DNA from: Ciona savignyi
Taxonomy: Eukaryota > Chordata > Ascidiacea > Phlebobranchia > Cionidae
Assembly: GCA_000149265.1 (NCBI GenBank)
Contig: CH003046.1
Span: forward strand, 1,891,171 to 1,955,170
DNA length: 64,000 nucleotides
Direction: 5' to 3'
Position numbers and translations under genes: made by a program. Positions 33,732-45,765 of this stretch are shown here, one piece after another (the first letter of the stretch is position 1; each line of letters starts with the position of its first letter). A model generated the notes under the pieces. It was not told where the DNA came from and did not search any database. It was given only the letters and a program-made list of their open reading frames with translations.

Positions 33732-36700
33732 ATGTTGTCATTACTGATATTATTGTTGTGTGTCGTAAGTGCACAGGCGCATGATAACTATGCCGTACCA
33801 ATTGTTATTAGCATTTTCGCAACTATTTGGGTTGTTTCACAGATCATGGTGTTTGTCTGGTTGTGCTTCAAACTAATAAAAAGTGAGTAACCATCAAAAA
33901 TATATGTGTATGTAAGTAGAGTTTGAGTGTTATAGATGAGTGACCAGGGCGGATGCTTGTGCATTCAATTAGTAGACGAAGACGAAGGTGATTTACGAAC
34001 GAAGGGTGCTGCAACTTTTAAACGATATGAACCGATGAATTTTTAAAAGTCACTATAAACAGCTCGACTGGGTTGCATTCGACTTTTTATTATCTGGATT
34101 AAATGCTTTAGAAGAGTTTAGACTCCTTAAGCAGCAGTATAAAGCAGCATGATTTCCTATTACAGAAAGGAAAAATAAACGTCGAAGAACCGCTCGTGAT
34201 GGGGGACACGAGAACCCTGTTCTTACAGCTGTTGTAGGTAATGTAAAATGCGACAAAATTACTATTAAGACTTAGTTCTGCGAATTGTCCCGACAAGCTT
34301 AAACTTTCATCGCAATCTGCAATGTAGGCTGCACGGTGCTTGGCCATGAGCTGTTCCAATGGATAGAAGCGGGATCTAGTTAAGTAGGGTATTTAACTAA
34401 AATACTTGTGGTGTAACAGTACGCAATTGGCCAAGGTAAGAAAGGAAGCACCGAACCAAATCATCACAGTCGAATGCTCTACTGGTATTGGTCCATCTGA
34501 CAGAAAGTATTCACTCCAAACTTGATATCCATGTTTTTTAAAAGAAGTATTTATTTTGGTATACAAAAAAACAATAATAAAAAAGTTTTTGATGAAAACT
34601 GGGATATTTCTAAGATATCAAAAAAATATATCGGCGTGGTAGCCTTTAAAATATTTTTTTTTCATTTTTGGCTGATCAAGAATTCCCCTTTAGGCATTTT
34701 GTCAGATCAAAGGTCGAGGCAAGCCGCAATACGTTAGCAATTATATAAGTTCCAATCTAATTGGACAATTCGTTTATACTAAAGTTCTGGAACCGGGTAT
34801 GTGTGTCACGAGCGTTTGCAAAAAAATGTTAGCCACCTTCGATTTCGAAGGTAAGCCATAACAAGGATTAATCTGTGTATTTAACACAGACGAAACTAAG
34901 GAAAATTCTTCCGATTGTGATCTTGCTATCACACCATCCGCTACAGATGTTCCACTGCAAGTTACTGAAGCGGTAAGCGTCGCAAAGAGTTGATACATTA
35001 TTTTAAATAAATGTAATGTATATAAACTAGCATTGTTTATCGCCTTAGTCACACAATACTCTTCTTACATTGACCGTATACTTACTATCATATCTCAACA
35101 GTTGCACATTATAAATTACCAGGTGTAACTTATGAATAGGCAATTCTAAGTACTTAATAGAGACTTACCCATTTTCCTTTGAAGTAAATCATTCGTAACG
35201 TTGATATATTATTTTGGCGCACAGTTTTGATGCATTTATGAGGTCGTGATTTAGTTACTAACTTTTGCTGCGTTATTCTAATAACTAAAACAAACAAATA
35301 TGGCCGCAGAAGTTTATTTACGTACAGCAATGTTTGCTCTCTATGTGACACCATATACAAGTGCACAAAGGTACACATTTGTGATGTCACAAAAGGGCAA
35401 CCAGTACACTTGAAATGCGGTCATATTTATAAGTTTTATGGCCACCCTTAGTTTCTACAAATGTTTGTTTGATGAAAATTTAATTATTACATTTAGAATG
35501 AAAACTTTGAAAGTGCAGAATCTGAGACGAAAATTCAACAGGTTCCAAGCAGTTCAAGTTGTGTGAGTATGTCTTTCTGCATTCTCACCGTTTGAATAGT
35601 ACCACTCCAACAGTGCTATTCAAACTTACATTTCCGTAAAGTGTATGACAAAAGACTTGTGTAACACCGTATGCTCACTATACACCTTTATTTCAAATCA
35701 GGATGTCTTCACGGTTCTGCTTAGTGAAAAAGACCATCCAACCAATGGCTTTGATGTCATGTCCGAATACGGCGATATAACTGTTGCAAATGTCAGACAG
35801 CCAGGACCGGCACAGGGCAAATTAAAAGAAGGTAAACAAAATATAAAGATAGTGCCTGGAATAATACATGATAGTAAGTTATAGCTTTAATCAAAAAACA
35901 CAATTAAAGCAAAATTAGCCCAAACAAAAGCTTTTTTTAATGGTTGTTTATTCAATTGCTTTAGAAATAGATAACTAACTTTTCCAATGCAATAAACAAC
36001 AAAGAGAGTTAATTATTAACGTTTAATTTGACAAGGTCGAATTATCGCAATTTAGTAAAAAGAAAAAAATGTTCAGTTCTAAACAAACAAATATGCGGTA
36101 ACAACTTAAAACTCTCCTTGTTATGTTAACCTTTTATAAACGAGATGTACAAATGTGTCTTTTCTGACATGTATTCATTCAAAATGAAAAATCTCCAATA
36201 GTTTTTGTCGAAAAGCTAAAATTTGGTCTCGTTGGAAAGCTATATGTGATATATCTTTTAAAAACAGCAAAAATAAACGTACCTTTTTAAACCATCATAT
36301 TATAACAAAAGGTTTCCCAAAATAAATGGCACACCACTTCTGGCTGGAGCATAAGTTTGATTAAGATGAACTGGCTAATTAGCTGCGGATCAAAGAATCT
36401 TGAGTACGTAAACAAAAATAGTGCAAATATTATTTATGACAGCACGTTGGGTTGCTAAGGCGTAAAGTTACTCGAGCATATCTCTGGATAGACTTTTTAT
36501 GGAGCCTTGCTTCGAGTAAGTACCCGGTGTTAAAACAACTACAGTATATTATAATTCTGTAGAATATCTAGTCAACTGCGGAGAACTATGTTTTAATGAC
36601 TGCTTTCTATAACTACTGACCGCTTCTGTGCATCCTTTTATTTCAGGGGATGTGATCGAGAGCGTCACTATATTTTTTGATGATATACCTTACCAAGATG

Positions 36701-38859
36701 CTCTTACTCTTCTTAGTAATACTGCTCCGTATAAGGTCGCTATCACTGCAAGTCACGGAAAATCGGTAAGAACATTTTTAATAAGGAATGCCAAATTTAT
36801 ACCATAATTCTGCCTAAACCCCATAAAGAGGAAAACAAAACAGGCATAATCGCGCAAGAAATCGTCATCACTTAGTTGTGGCCGCTGGGTCACAGGAGCT
36901 ATATAATAGGATGTTGTATTTGATTTAGGCGTTTCTATTATTTTATAACAACAACTAAAATAGCGGGGTTAAGGCGAAGTCGGGAAATGCTTTACCCAAG
37001 AACTCAAACGACTAAGCCAACGCTTTTTAATCTGTGTGCAATAAGGGTTCCACAATATTAAAGCATTTTTTTTAACTGTGATGCCATGTTGTAAATCATT
37101 GTGCTGGTATAAATGTAAGTTATTTAGCATTTTATTAAATCACAAATACACTTTTGGGGTTTAAGGTTAAAAAGACTGGACTAAGCTATTCGTACAAAAT
37201 AAAAATGTTTTTTTTTGTTAAAAAAGGATAACTAATTTACCATAAACACTTTTTAGGTACCACATATCGAGACAGCGATAGATGAAAATCAAGGTTAGTT
37301 TTTTATTTGATTTTTTTTCGTTATATATATTTTTATCTCCTTTAATTTTTGCACAGAGTCAGCTCCGGAGTTGAAGACATTAGACTCAGAAGAACAAAAA
37401 GGGTAATAATGCTATGCTCAATATGGAATTTCGTTGATGTTATTAGAGATGTATTTGTTGTAGGTCTGTTTACGAAAAAAACATGAAGGACGAATTGTTT
37501 AAGAACAATGAAATTCCTATTTCCTACAATGAATTGCAAAACAATGAAGCTCCTATGCAAGTCATTGGAACATATGATGAGCAAATGGAACCGAAGAAGG
37601 CGGAGGAATCTAGTTCGGATGTTGATAATGATCAGAAGATCGACATCTCATTCTCTAGAAGTTCATCTGAAGAAAACACCGAAAAACATGATAAAAATAG
37701 TGAGAATGTATCGAGTTCAGCTAGCAGTAGTTCATCGTCAAGTAGTAACAGTGATTCCGAAGATCAGTGCCCAACTGTTTATCATGAACCATCAAACAAG
37801 AAAAACGAATGGAGTAAAAATTCATCATCATTTAAAGCTCCGATTACAACCCCGCTAGAAAAGGTTGATCAAGAAAGATCTGTTTCTTCGTCATCGATAT
37901 TATCTGATTCAGAACCTCAAAAGAAGACAAATAACTCATCCAGCAGTGAAGAGCAGAATACGCATGACGATGATATTTCACAAGATGAAATAACTGAAAT
38001 TGAATTTCGCCCAGAAGTGTCTAAAATTCAAGAAATACAATATCGACCCACACCGAAACCAGGAAAAAGAAGAGAAGACGTCGTATTTACTTCGGGGTGG
38101 AGGAAGGCAGTAAAGTTGTTGGATTTAATTCGAGCTGGCTTAGTCAGTGAATCGACTGCCAAACAAGTAGAATTAGGAGAAACCGATGAACAGGATATTG
38201 AGACATCTTTACAGCCCTTTCTAGTTGGTAATAGTCCAATTGCTGGTATCATTGACATGGAAACAAACAAAAAAATGACGTTTTTTCATGCATGTCAACA
38301 GGGGATAATTCGTAAGGGAACTGCAATAAGTTTGCTAGAAGCGCAAGCTGCCACGGGAAGTATAATTGAACCGAACACCGGAGAAAAGATGTCGGTGAAC
38401 GAAGCTAAAGTTAGGGGGCTAATTGACAGCGTGTTCGAAGCTGTTTTAGTACGCGCTGAGCGAGCCGTTCTCGGTTTCAAAACTCGACTTTCAAGTAACC
38501 CATTGTCGTTATTTGAGGCTATGAATCGAAAGTTAGTCGTAGAGAGTCACGGGATCAGACTACTTGAAGCTCAAATCGCTACTGGGGGTATAATCGACCC
38601 ATTTGCGAACCACAGATTACCTGTAGAAGTCGCTTTTGAGCGGGGCTTTTTTGACAGGCGGTTGCAGAAAATTCTGGATGATCCATCTGATGACACCAAA
38701 GGCTTCTTTGATCCAAACACAAACGAGAATATAACATATTTAGAATTGGTTCAACGCTGCATTATTGATGGGGAAACGGATTTGCCATTGCTGCAACTTG
38801 TGACCGGTGATATGAAAAAAGAATACCGCGCCAAGTACCGGCCAAAACATCTTTTATAA
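33732..38859 (+). CDS. Gene E: signal peptide, membrane span, PDZ domain and plakin repeats, 699 residues
   Basis: Exons: 33732-33882, 34166-34237, 34890-34972, 35497-35562, 35702-35831, 36647-36765, 37257-37293, 37357-37402, 37464-38859; all GT-AG and in phase. The first exon gives a signal-peptide-like start (MLSLLILLLCVVSAQA), a few residues outside, then a span (about 24-47). A basic stop-transfer patch (RKNKRRR) and an acidic stretch follow. Residues 125-207 fit a PDZ fold split by one intron: FTVLLSE, GDITVANVRQPGPAQGKLKE, GDVIESVTIFF, DALTLLSN, YKVAITAS. The normal GLGF-type loop reads GFDV after an insertion. A serine-rich acidic linker leads to one plakin-repeat domain (about 440-690), encoded with the linker in a single exon. 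The second domain of A and D is absent. Likely a membrane scaffold; partners unknown. The first four small exons rest on splice phase only. Confidence 0.78.
33973..34046 (+). other. Possible alternative exon of gene E
   Basis: After an AG at 33971-33972 the sequence reads on in the phase left by exon 1 for 24 residues (IDEDEGDLRTKG...) to a stop at 34044-34046. This would give a short single-span protein without PDZ or plakin parts. A donor at 33988 would instead make a 15-base phase-preserving microexon. The acceptor is weak. Confidence 0.25.
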
Positions 38860-40150
38860 GATAAAAACTCAATGCGCGTTAAAATACAGACATGGCAATG
38901 TGGTGTTCTTGCTTCCATGCACAGGTATTGCAATGTGTTCATTATTCATTTTCATTGTGTTCCTTATTTAAAGGTCGTGACAGAACCAGGAAGCTGTCTG
39001 TTATGACCGAGTTTAGCCCCCGCCACATAATTGTAAATGTTATTTCTGCTGTGTGTGCACTTTACTTTAATATTACAGTATTACTCGAAATATATAAGTA
39101 TGCTATTACTAACGTGTTATGTGTGTATGTTTGTTGCACTATTTAAAATGCTCCCTTTGGAATTTGGAATTGGGCAAATTGATTTCATTCCGTTTTTTCT
39201 TTATTTTTTCCTTTGTTACGCTGGCGACAGACATGTCCGGTTGAGGTGATTAGCATGAACGGGTAATCCAGTTAAATATGTGCCAGTTTAATTTGAAAAC
39301 CAAAACCGGCAAAACCAGTCGTTAGAATTTTAATAAAAAAAAACTAACCATAGGAAATCTCCTAAAATAAAACATGCTTCAACAATAATAAATCCATTAT
39401 TATCAAGCGTGAAAACTAACTTCTAAAATAAATGGATAGAGAATCTAAATATAAACAAAAAATATGCCCACGCCCAATAGTATTTTAACTATATATTCTG
39501 TGAAATTCCCAGAAATGTAAGTGCCCAGTTTTATTTTCTCTATACATATAAAACGAAAAGAATCACCATTCGAGTTGAAACTTCTAGACGTGTTAGCTAA
39601 TATAGATTGGATATGCAATGGCGAAATTTGGGTGAATTGCGCCAGGGAATTACTCTACCGAAAAAATATTTTAACACGACTGTCGTTTGGCGAATGTTTG
39701 GCACCTGTTATTCTATATCGGTCCACGGTTCGGAACTGTTGAGGATTATTTATTTTATATTGTACAGAAAGTTGTATATGAATAAAATAAACTAAGAAAG
39801 TGACAAAAGTACACTACACATTTAGAAAATATAGATATCGAGTGTGATAAGGTAGCTAGGGAACCCGATCGTTTCTGCATGCAAAATATATAGTATACAC
39901 AAAACATGATTTTAAAAATGGTGGTGGTTCACACGTGGTTGGCACTGTCAAATTGTAAATACCTTAAGGGTATCTAGTGTCCACTACTTTTTAAAGGGAT
40001 CCACATTTTCAGCCGAAGTGTCGAAAGGGTCCTTTTGTGAACCACTGGTCAATATGATATATATGTTTTATCACCGTGAATAGAAAAAACATGGAGTGTT
40101 ATACTAGGAGAAATCGTCTGTCCGAAAAGCTTGGTTCTTTGGTGCGTCTC
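38860..40150. other. Intergenic, 3' of gene E
   Basis: No gene can be supported. Overlapping short plus-strand frames near 39521-39795 lack splice context and family motifs. A diverged terminus of the 335-bp-unit repeat lies at about 39840-39950 (TGGTGGTGGTTCACACGTGG, ending GGCACTGTCA). Confidence 0.5.
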
Positions 40151-40375
40151 GTTCCAGCCGAAGATTTAGAGGCTTAGGACTGGTCGCTAACTAGTTGGCT
40201 GTGTGATTTAATGGGTACTACTTAAATAATACAAAAATGTCTCAATCATACACAACATACTGGAATAGCTCCGGTAACCTGACTATAAAAAAACTGACGA
40301 TTACCCGTGTGATAAGGCACCTTGATTTTGTTACAATCACGGGGATAACCATAATTATCCTATTCTATATTACAG
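40151..40375 (+). repeat. Diverged SINE, 3' two thirds
   Basis: Shares ACTGGTCGCTAACTAGTTGG, the CAACATACTGGAATAGCTCC block and CACGGGGATAACCATAATTA with the intact SINE, and ends TATCCTATTC. Confidence 0.6.
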
Positions 40376-41098
40376 TGTTTTACAACCTTTTTTGTTCGCG
40401 GACTAATTGCAAATCAGCTAAAGTCTTTGCAGACTCAAAGCGCAACTCTTTTGCAGATTCAAATCGTAAATCCGAATTTTAAAAGGTTTTCGTTATTTGA
40501 ATATATTTTTTTTTTCATTGAAAATCATCTACTGTTCTACTTCAGAAGCTTTTAATTTTTAGACTTGTTTTCGTGTTTATGTCCTTGTGAGACTTAGATG
40601 GAAAAGAAATAAGATTTTGTTGTGACGCAATAAAAAAGAAATTTATAACATCACACTCCCCGGGTAAGCATGAATACGCCACTACACATTTAACTATTAC
40701 CGCAACATTAAACACCAAAGCGTGCGCAATGAAATGAAAAGTTCGAATGCATTATAGTAGCCCACCAGCGGAACGCGAGAGTTTTTTTTAATGGTACGCC
40801 GTGTGATTTGACGTGCACACAAAATAAGCATGTATAAAAACTTAAACGGTCTATACGCTGCTCGAAAGCATGAAAAACATTAGACTTTATTACTTATTTT
40901 TCTCTTGTCCGCTTACTAATTTTTAAATTAGTTAGTTAGTTAACTATGCAAACCGTACTAACAATGGTTGGCACGCTAAATTGATTTTTTATGATATTAT
41001 TCATAAACTGACACACTGTATTTACCAATTTGATAAGCTATGCTGATCAGTAGGCTATAAGGTATACTACAATACTACATACACAGTGGTTGCTTGTA

Positions 41099-41302
41099 AT
41101 GAGGACGTTTATGGCTTTTGGTATAATACAATCAAACTGGAGAGATATCGATCCGAATATACCTGGCTTTATCAAGTTTATTAAAATGATTGCGGTAACA
41201 CTTCATGAAGCATTGAAAACAAATTGGTCACGTGTTAAATGCGACTCCAGAGCTCTGGCAACATCGGTCACCAAAAATCTAGAATTGGATTGTAACACCT
41301 AA
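41099..41302 (+). CDS. Hypothetical short open frame, 67 residues
   Basis: ATG to stop, starting MRTFMAFGIIQSNWRDIDPN. It has a mixed, protein-like composition but no signal peptide, no membrane span and no recognised family. There is no intron evidence, and a repeat terminus begins about 340 bases downstream. It may be noise or a repeat-derived frame. Confidence 0.15.
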   Translation: MRTFMAFGIIQSNWRDIDPNIPGFIKFIKMIAVTLHEALKTNWSRVKCDSRALATSVTKNLELDCNT

Positions 41303-41639
41303 TAAGTTACCTTGACTAAATAGATAAATAAAATAGATGAAATAATTACCTGATCTTGCTTATGTGGCGCACATGCGGGCTCGTTTATCGTAAGCTGTTT
41401 ATACACACCAACTATACAAGATTTATAACATTATGAGTTAAGTTTTACATATAGTTTGAATATACCGGTATACACTATAGTATATATTTTGTAATTATGT
41501 TATTAACGTTGCCAGTACTTCAATTTATGAATAACTGTATTTATTAATATTTTGAAGGGTTGTAGTTTTATTAAAGCAAAACACAACAAAGGACTATAGT
41601 TATAGTCAAACGGTAGGCCGCTAAGGTAACGTCCATAAG

Positions 41640-41735
41640 ATACATCACATACTTCTGTAATACTTGCAAAAACTTAAAGCGTACAATTTACAATTTACAA
41701 ATAGTGGTAGTTGATACATGGTTGACGATCTTTAG
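41640..41735 (-). repeat. Solo terminus of the dispersed repeat
   Basis: TTACAAATAGTGGTAGTTGA and ACATGGTTGACGATCTTTAG match the terminus at 1340-1410. It ends TTTAG before T, like the other copies. Confidence 0.55.
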
Positions 41736-42563
41736 TTTAATTTATTTCTTTCGCAAATTTACCATTGCGAGGCAGCAACGACAACTGTGCTGAACTAGAA
41801 AGGAATGATGGAAAAACAACGCCTGTATCTCGCGGGACAAAGGAAACAACACTTGAAATTATTTCCTGGATGGATTCAAAAGAAATTGATTCGACGGATG
41901 TCACGTCTATCCAAGAGACATCCACACGTACGTGACAGTTACTTTCCGGTAAAACTAGAATGGGCGGAGCAACAAGTTTCATCTCAACCAATCACAATTG
42001 TGATTGACGGATAGAGAATGTAATTGGTGTCCTGTACCGAGTCACGTGAGAAGCACTTTGTTTCGTCACCAATAATATTTTCAGTGGTTCTTGACGAACA
42101 ATTATAATTACTGCGATGCCCGTGTGTAAAAGTGGTTAAAACTAGAACAAAGGCAACAAACTTAAAAAATCGTAAAATAAAAGTTAATGTACAAAAGTGC
42201 ATATAGTAATTATATTAAATTGAATAAAACAAAGATTATAAACAAGTGCAACATTATATATCAGATAAATGTGCCTTACATAAGCAGGCATGGTGCTCAT
42301 AAAATTCATTATTCTATGTGGTGTAATGAATTGCGAATAAAAAATATGGTGAAAGCAATTCACACCTTGTTACAATACGTGCCAGTTTTAATATAGTGGA
42401 GAAATGTTTTGTTTCCTTAAATAAAAATAAATAAATTTGAATTAAAAACAAGAATACCTTGATGTATGAATCTTTGGTTGGTGATGGATTTAATTTTGGT
42501 TCATCCTGTGTATATAAATAGGTTTAAAACAAATAATTGCAATCGAAATGTGCCCCTAAAAGA
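41736..42563. other. Intergenic, upstream of the small secreted-peptide gene
   Basis: Several overlapping short frames in 41737-42202 on both strands compete with each other and show no family motif. None is supported as a gene. Confidence 0.5.
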
Positions 42564-42572
42564 ATATATAAA
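42564..42572 (+). promoter_or_regulatory. TATA box of the secreted-peptide gene
   Basis: TATATAAAA with start of transcription expected near 42595. A 5' leader of about 200 bases then precedes the ATG at 42813. The leader has an upstream ATG at 42602 in another frame and a possible splice acceptor (CCGTTTCCAG) at about 42702, so the upstream frame may be spliced out. Confidence 0.5.
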
Positions 42573-42812
42573 ACCATGAACGCAGAGTATCTCAAACAAA
42601 TATGAAATATAAATCAGAGAACATTGCGAAAGACCTACCGTTGTTGTGTTTGAGATTTAGACGACGCGTCAACACTCCATATTTCGTTTTTCCGTTTCCA
42701 GGTCTTCGTGGTACGCCCTCCGTCTATCGACCTCTGCGAAACATACACAGCAAAACGTATAAAACCAATATCAGGCCGAACAACTTTACATTTGAATTAT
42801 CTTCAAGACAAC

Positions 42813-43380
42813 ATGGACAGAAAGCTCGTTCTACTTCTTCTCGTTCTCCTGCAGTTCGCTACAGTTGCGATTGATGCGGTCGACCCTGGCTTTTGGCAAG
42901 GAGGACGCCGAAGGACCACGAGAAGACGAAGATGGAATCAAAAGCAATCGTGAGTTAGGGTACTTCAGTTATCGCGTAATTACCTTGGGCGGGGGTTTAC
43001 ATAGTTACCGACAAATTGTTTCGCGCTCAGCGTCGGATTACTGTTCTAGCAGTGGGTTGTATATGATTGAGGTATTCTTTTAATTTTAGCACCTTATTTT
43101 ACTAGGTTCAGGCAAATGCGGTTAATTGCCTAGTTTAAAACACAACCGATTATCAAGCGACCAGTTTCGGACCGCAACCTTTTGACTAATAGGCGCCAAA
43201 CTTACCTTCCAAACCACCTGTAATTCCATGTACAATAATTACAATTTTTCATTACAGTGAACTGGACCTCATCGAGGACGGTAAATAAAAAAAAACTTTT
43301 GTTAAAATTGTTTTTTTTTTTTTTTTAACTAACCACGTAATATCACAATGTTATTTTTTACAGCTGAAAGATTACAATAA
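42813..43380 (+). CDS. Small secreted basic peptide precursor, 58 residues, 3 exons
   Basis: Exons 42813-42949, 43258-43280 and 43364-43380; GT-AG and in phase. A clear signal peptide (MDRKLVLLLLVLLQF...A, about 22 residues) is followed by VDPGFWQGG, then RRRTTRRRRW, NQKQ, and an acidic tail (SELDLIEDAERLQ). Two readings are possible. As an antimicrobial peptide precursor, it has signal, cationic core and anionic propiece, the order known from tunicate clavanins and styelins. As a neuropeptide-like precursor, GG before RRR could give a C-terminally amidated short peptide. No cysteine is present in the mature part. TATA box, introns and poly(A) signal support a real gene; function is not recognised. 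Confidence 0.6.
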
Positions 43381-43499
43381 CAGTCTTCGCGGTAAGAAAA
43401 TCAAATTTTATCTCCCTGTGCCACTGTTACATGTTTATTTATTTATTTGTTTTTAGGTTCAATTGAAAACACAAGCTGCAAATCATGTTTGTGATAAAC

Positions 43500-43505
43500 A
43501 ATAAA
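43500..43505 (+). terminator. Poly(A) signal of the secreted-peptide gene
   Basis: AATAAA 120 bases after the stop. A further donor (CGCG|GTAAGA) and acceptor (TTTTTAG) in between suggest an intron in the 3' UTR. Confidence 0.5.
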
Positions 43506-43832
43506 ATTTAACTGAAAATTTGTTTGTCATATATGTTTCTGCGTTCAGAGAAGTTCAGTGACATTGATATTGAATGTTGCAAGTTTTCTAAATCCGACGC
43601 AATTGTCGATAGATTGCCTACTGGTTAAAAAGTACAGTCTTAACCAAATTAACATAAACATCTTTACCAGCACTTACCCGGCAAGTCGCTGAAAACAAAA
43701 TCAGCAGTCCGACACAATAAAGCGTTTTATCACAAGTGGCCCTTAGTGCCTGCCACCGGGGGCAAAAAAGGATCAAAGTGCAAAGAAAATAAATTCCAAA
43801 ACTTTCAATTTGTCCGGCCCGTTGGTCTAGCT

Positions 43833-44725
43833 CAGGGATGTCCAACCTGCGGCCCGCGGGCCGCACTTGTGCGGCCCGCTAGTCATTTTTACTCCAAGTA
43901 GTATTTTGAACTTTAAATCTTGGCCCAATTCAAATGTATCAGTCAGCTTTTAGGGACGCAGTAAACATCAAAACTGCAGAAAGAAACCGACGGACGACAA
44001 AAACTTATCTCATTGACTTTGTATTGCAGAAATAATATTTTGTTTCTTTCTATATGTGTGTTATTTGTTCCTTTTTTCAAAGATGAAATTAATGGCTTTT
44101 AATTGTTTCTTTATGTACCCATTCAGGGTTGGAATTAAGGGATCGCGAATCGCTGTTAGCGAACCGTTTTCTTCAGTTCACGAAATACAAAATTTAACAA
44201 AATCGCAAAAATATAAATTACCGGTACTGATTTCGCGCACTTTTAATAATAAATCCTCAACACGTTAATGTTAATATAACATCGTTTGCGTTTAACATAA
44301 CATTTAACAATCACAATACTATTACATTTATTTACATTGCCTTTACTTTGCATTATTGGCGTATAATAAACATTGCTATCACAAGGCAATAATCGCCATT
44401 ATGCGTTAATATACCACGATTCCTTTATTTATGATTGGCGAGATGCGACACACCCCTTTTGAATTTACGTTTATCGCAATTTATCATTACTGTACTACTA
44501 AGTAACGGTACTGTCTGCTTTATGAAATAAATATCTTTCTGGACGTTTAAGGCAATTTATCATTACCATTTTTTTTTCGCGCGCTCCTTATCCGCGCATT
44601 TCGCAAATCATTTCAAAACCATTAATTCGAATGCCCTTTTTATTGAAATTTAATAGGTTCTGCGGCCCATTGAATTATTTTAAGTGACAATGCGGCCCAG
44701 TACAATAAAAGGTTGGACATCCCTG
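43833..44725. mobile_element. Non-autonomous hAT-type element, 893 bp
   Basis: Perfect 16-bp terminal inverted repeats: CAGGGATGTCCAACCT at the left and AGGTTGGACATCCCTG at the right. GC-rich subterminal blocks (GCGGCCCGCGGGCCGC and GCGGCCCA) recall SPIN-like hAT elements. The flanks share CTAGCT, a partial target duplication. No transposase frame. It is inserted in a SINE, which is split between about 43811-43832 and 44726-45015. Confidence 0.8.
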
Positions 44726-45015
44726 GCTAGCTAGACTCTAGCGGTTAAGTGCGTCGCCTTTCAGTCGAAACGTTGCAGGTGCGAATGCGGTCCCTAGCTA
44801 GTCGGTTGTGTCCTTAGGCAAGGCACTTTACGGACATTGCCTGATCTCAGAGGATTAATGGGTTTTACCAAATTGATGGAACGTGTCTATCATATACAAC
44901 ACACTGCAATAGCTCCGGAAACCCGACGATGGGCGCGAGGTGATCTGACGATTGCCCGTGTGTTAACCCCCTTGGTTTTTCCATTCACGAGGATAAACAT
45001 GAATATACTATCCAC
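44726..45015 (+). repeat. tRNA-derived SINE interrupted by the hAT element
   Basis: Matches the copy at 32694 along its length: CTCTAGCGGTTAAGTGCGTC, AGGCACTTTACGGACATTGC, ACACACTGCAATAGCTCCGG, ending in ATGAATATACTATCC. The first bases of the SINE remain left of the hAT insertion. Confidence 0.75.
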
Positions 45016-45757
45016 CGCCCATCAATTGGGCAAGTTAAAGTGACAGTATGGCTGTTGCATCATGCTTAATGCCGATCATGGAGGTTTTGTGCTTAAAATA
45101 AACGATAGATATCACTACTTCCAATACACTAGAGAATATAGAATGGCAAAAAATGTTCTGCTCAGATTAAACAAAAACAGTTTCATGTTGAACTATTCAC
45201 TGCACAAACAAAATTTTAACATATAGGTATTTAATATATACTTCGTATTTCTATAAAATCTATTTCGCGGTTTATGTTTACTCATGCATGACACAAACGA
45301 ATTTTAGAAATTTTTTTTGTTTATTTTGGTTGTTATGTTTTACCTTAACAACTTCTCCGTTCCGGAAACGTTGGTTTGTACATATTAGGGGTCAATGTAA
45401 ATGCACGTAGGGGCAAATTGGTAACAATTGAAAATGCATTCAGCATTCGATATTTTACAATAAAATAGTTCGTACTGTGAACGTGAAGGTGCACTATGAC
45501 GGTTCTTGTTATGGTCCATGTGTGCACTGTCGCAATGTAATATGTGTTAGTTTGTTGTAATAGCCTATGAAATCATCAGGTGGTAAACACATATTGGGGT
45601 TTGCATAAAACATACGCCACAGATTCATTAATATAATTGGTATAATAATATCCCACAAACTAAATCAAACCAACTGCTAACTGTGTTATATTAAAACGAC
45701 GTAAACTGCACATGGAGATGAAGATTATGGTTTTTGGTGGCGTTACAGTTAGATTTC
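45016..45757. other. Intergenic, nothing recognised
   Basis: AT-rich. A short minus-strand frame (45345-45527) has no supporting context. Confidence 0.6.
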
Positions 45758-45765
45758 ATTATTTT

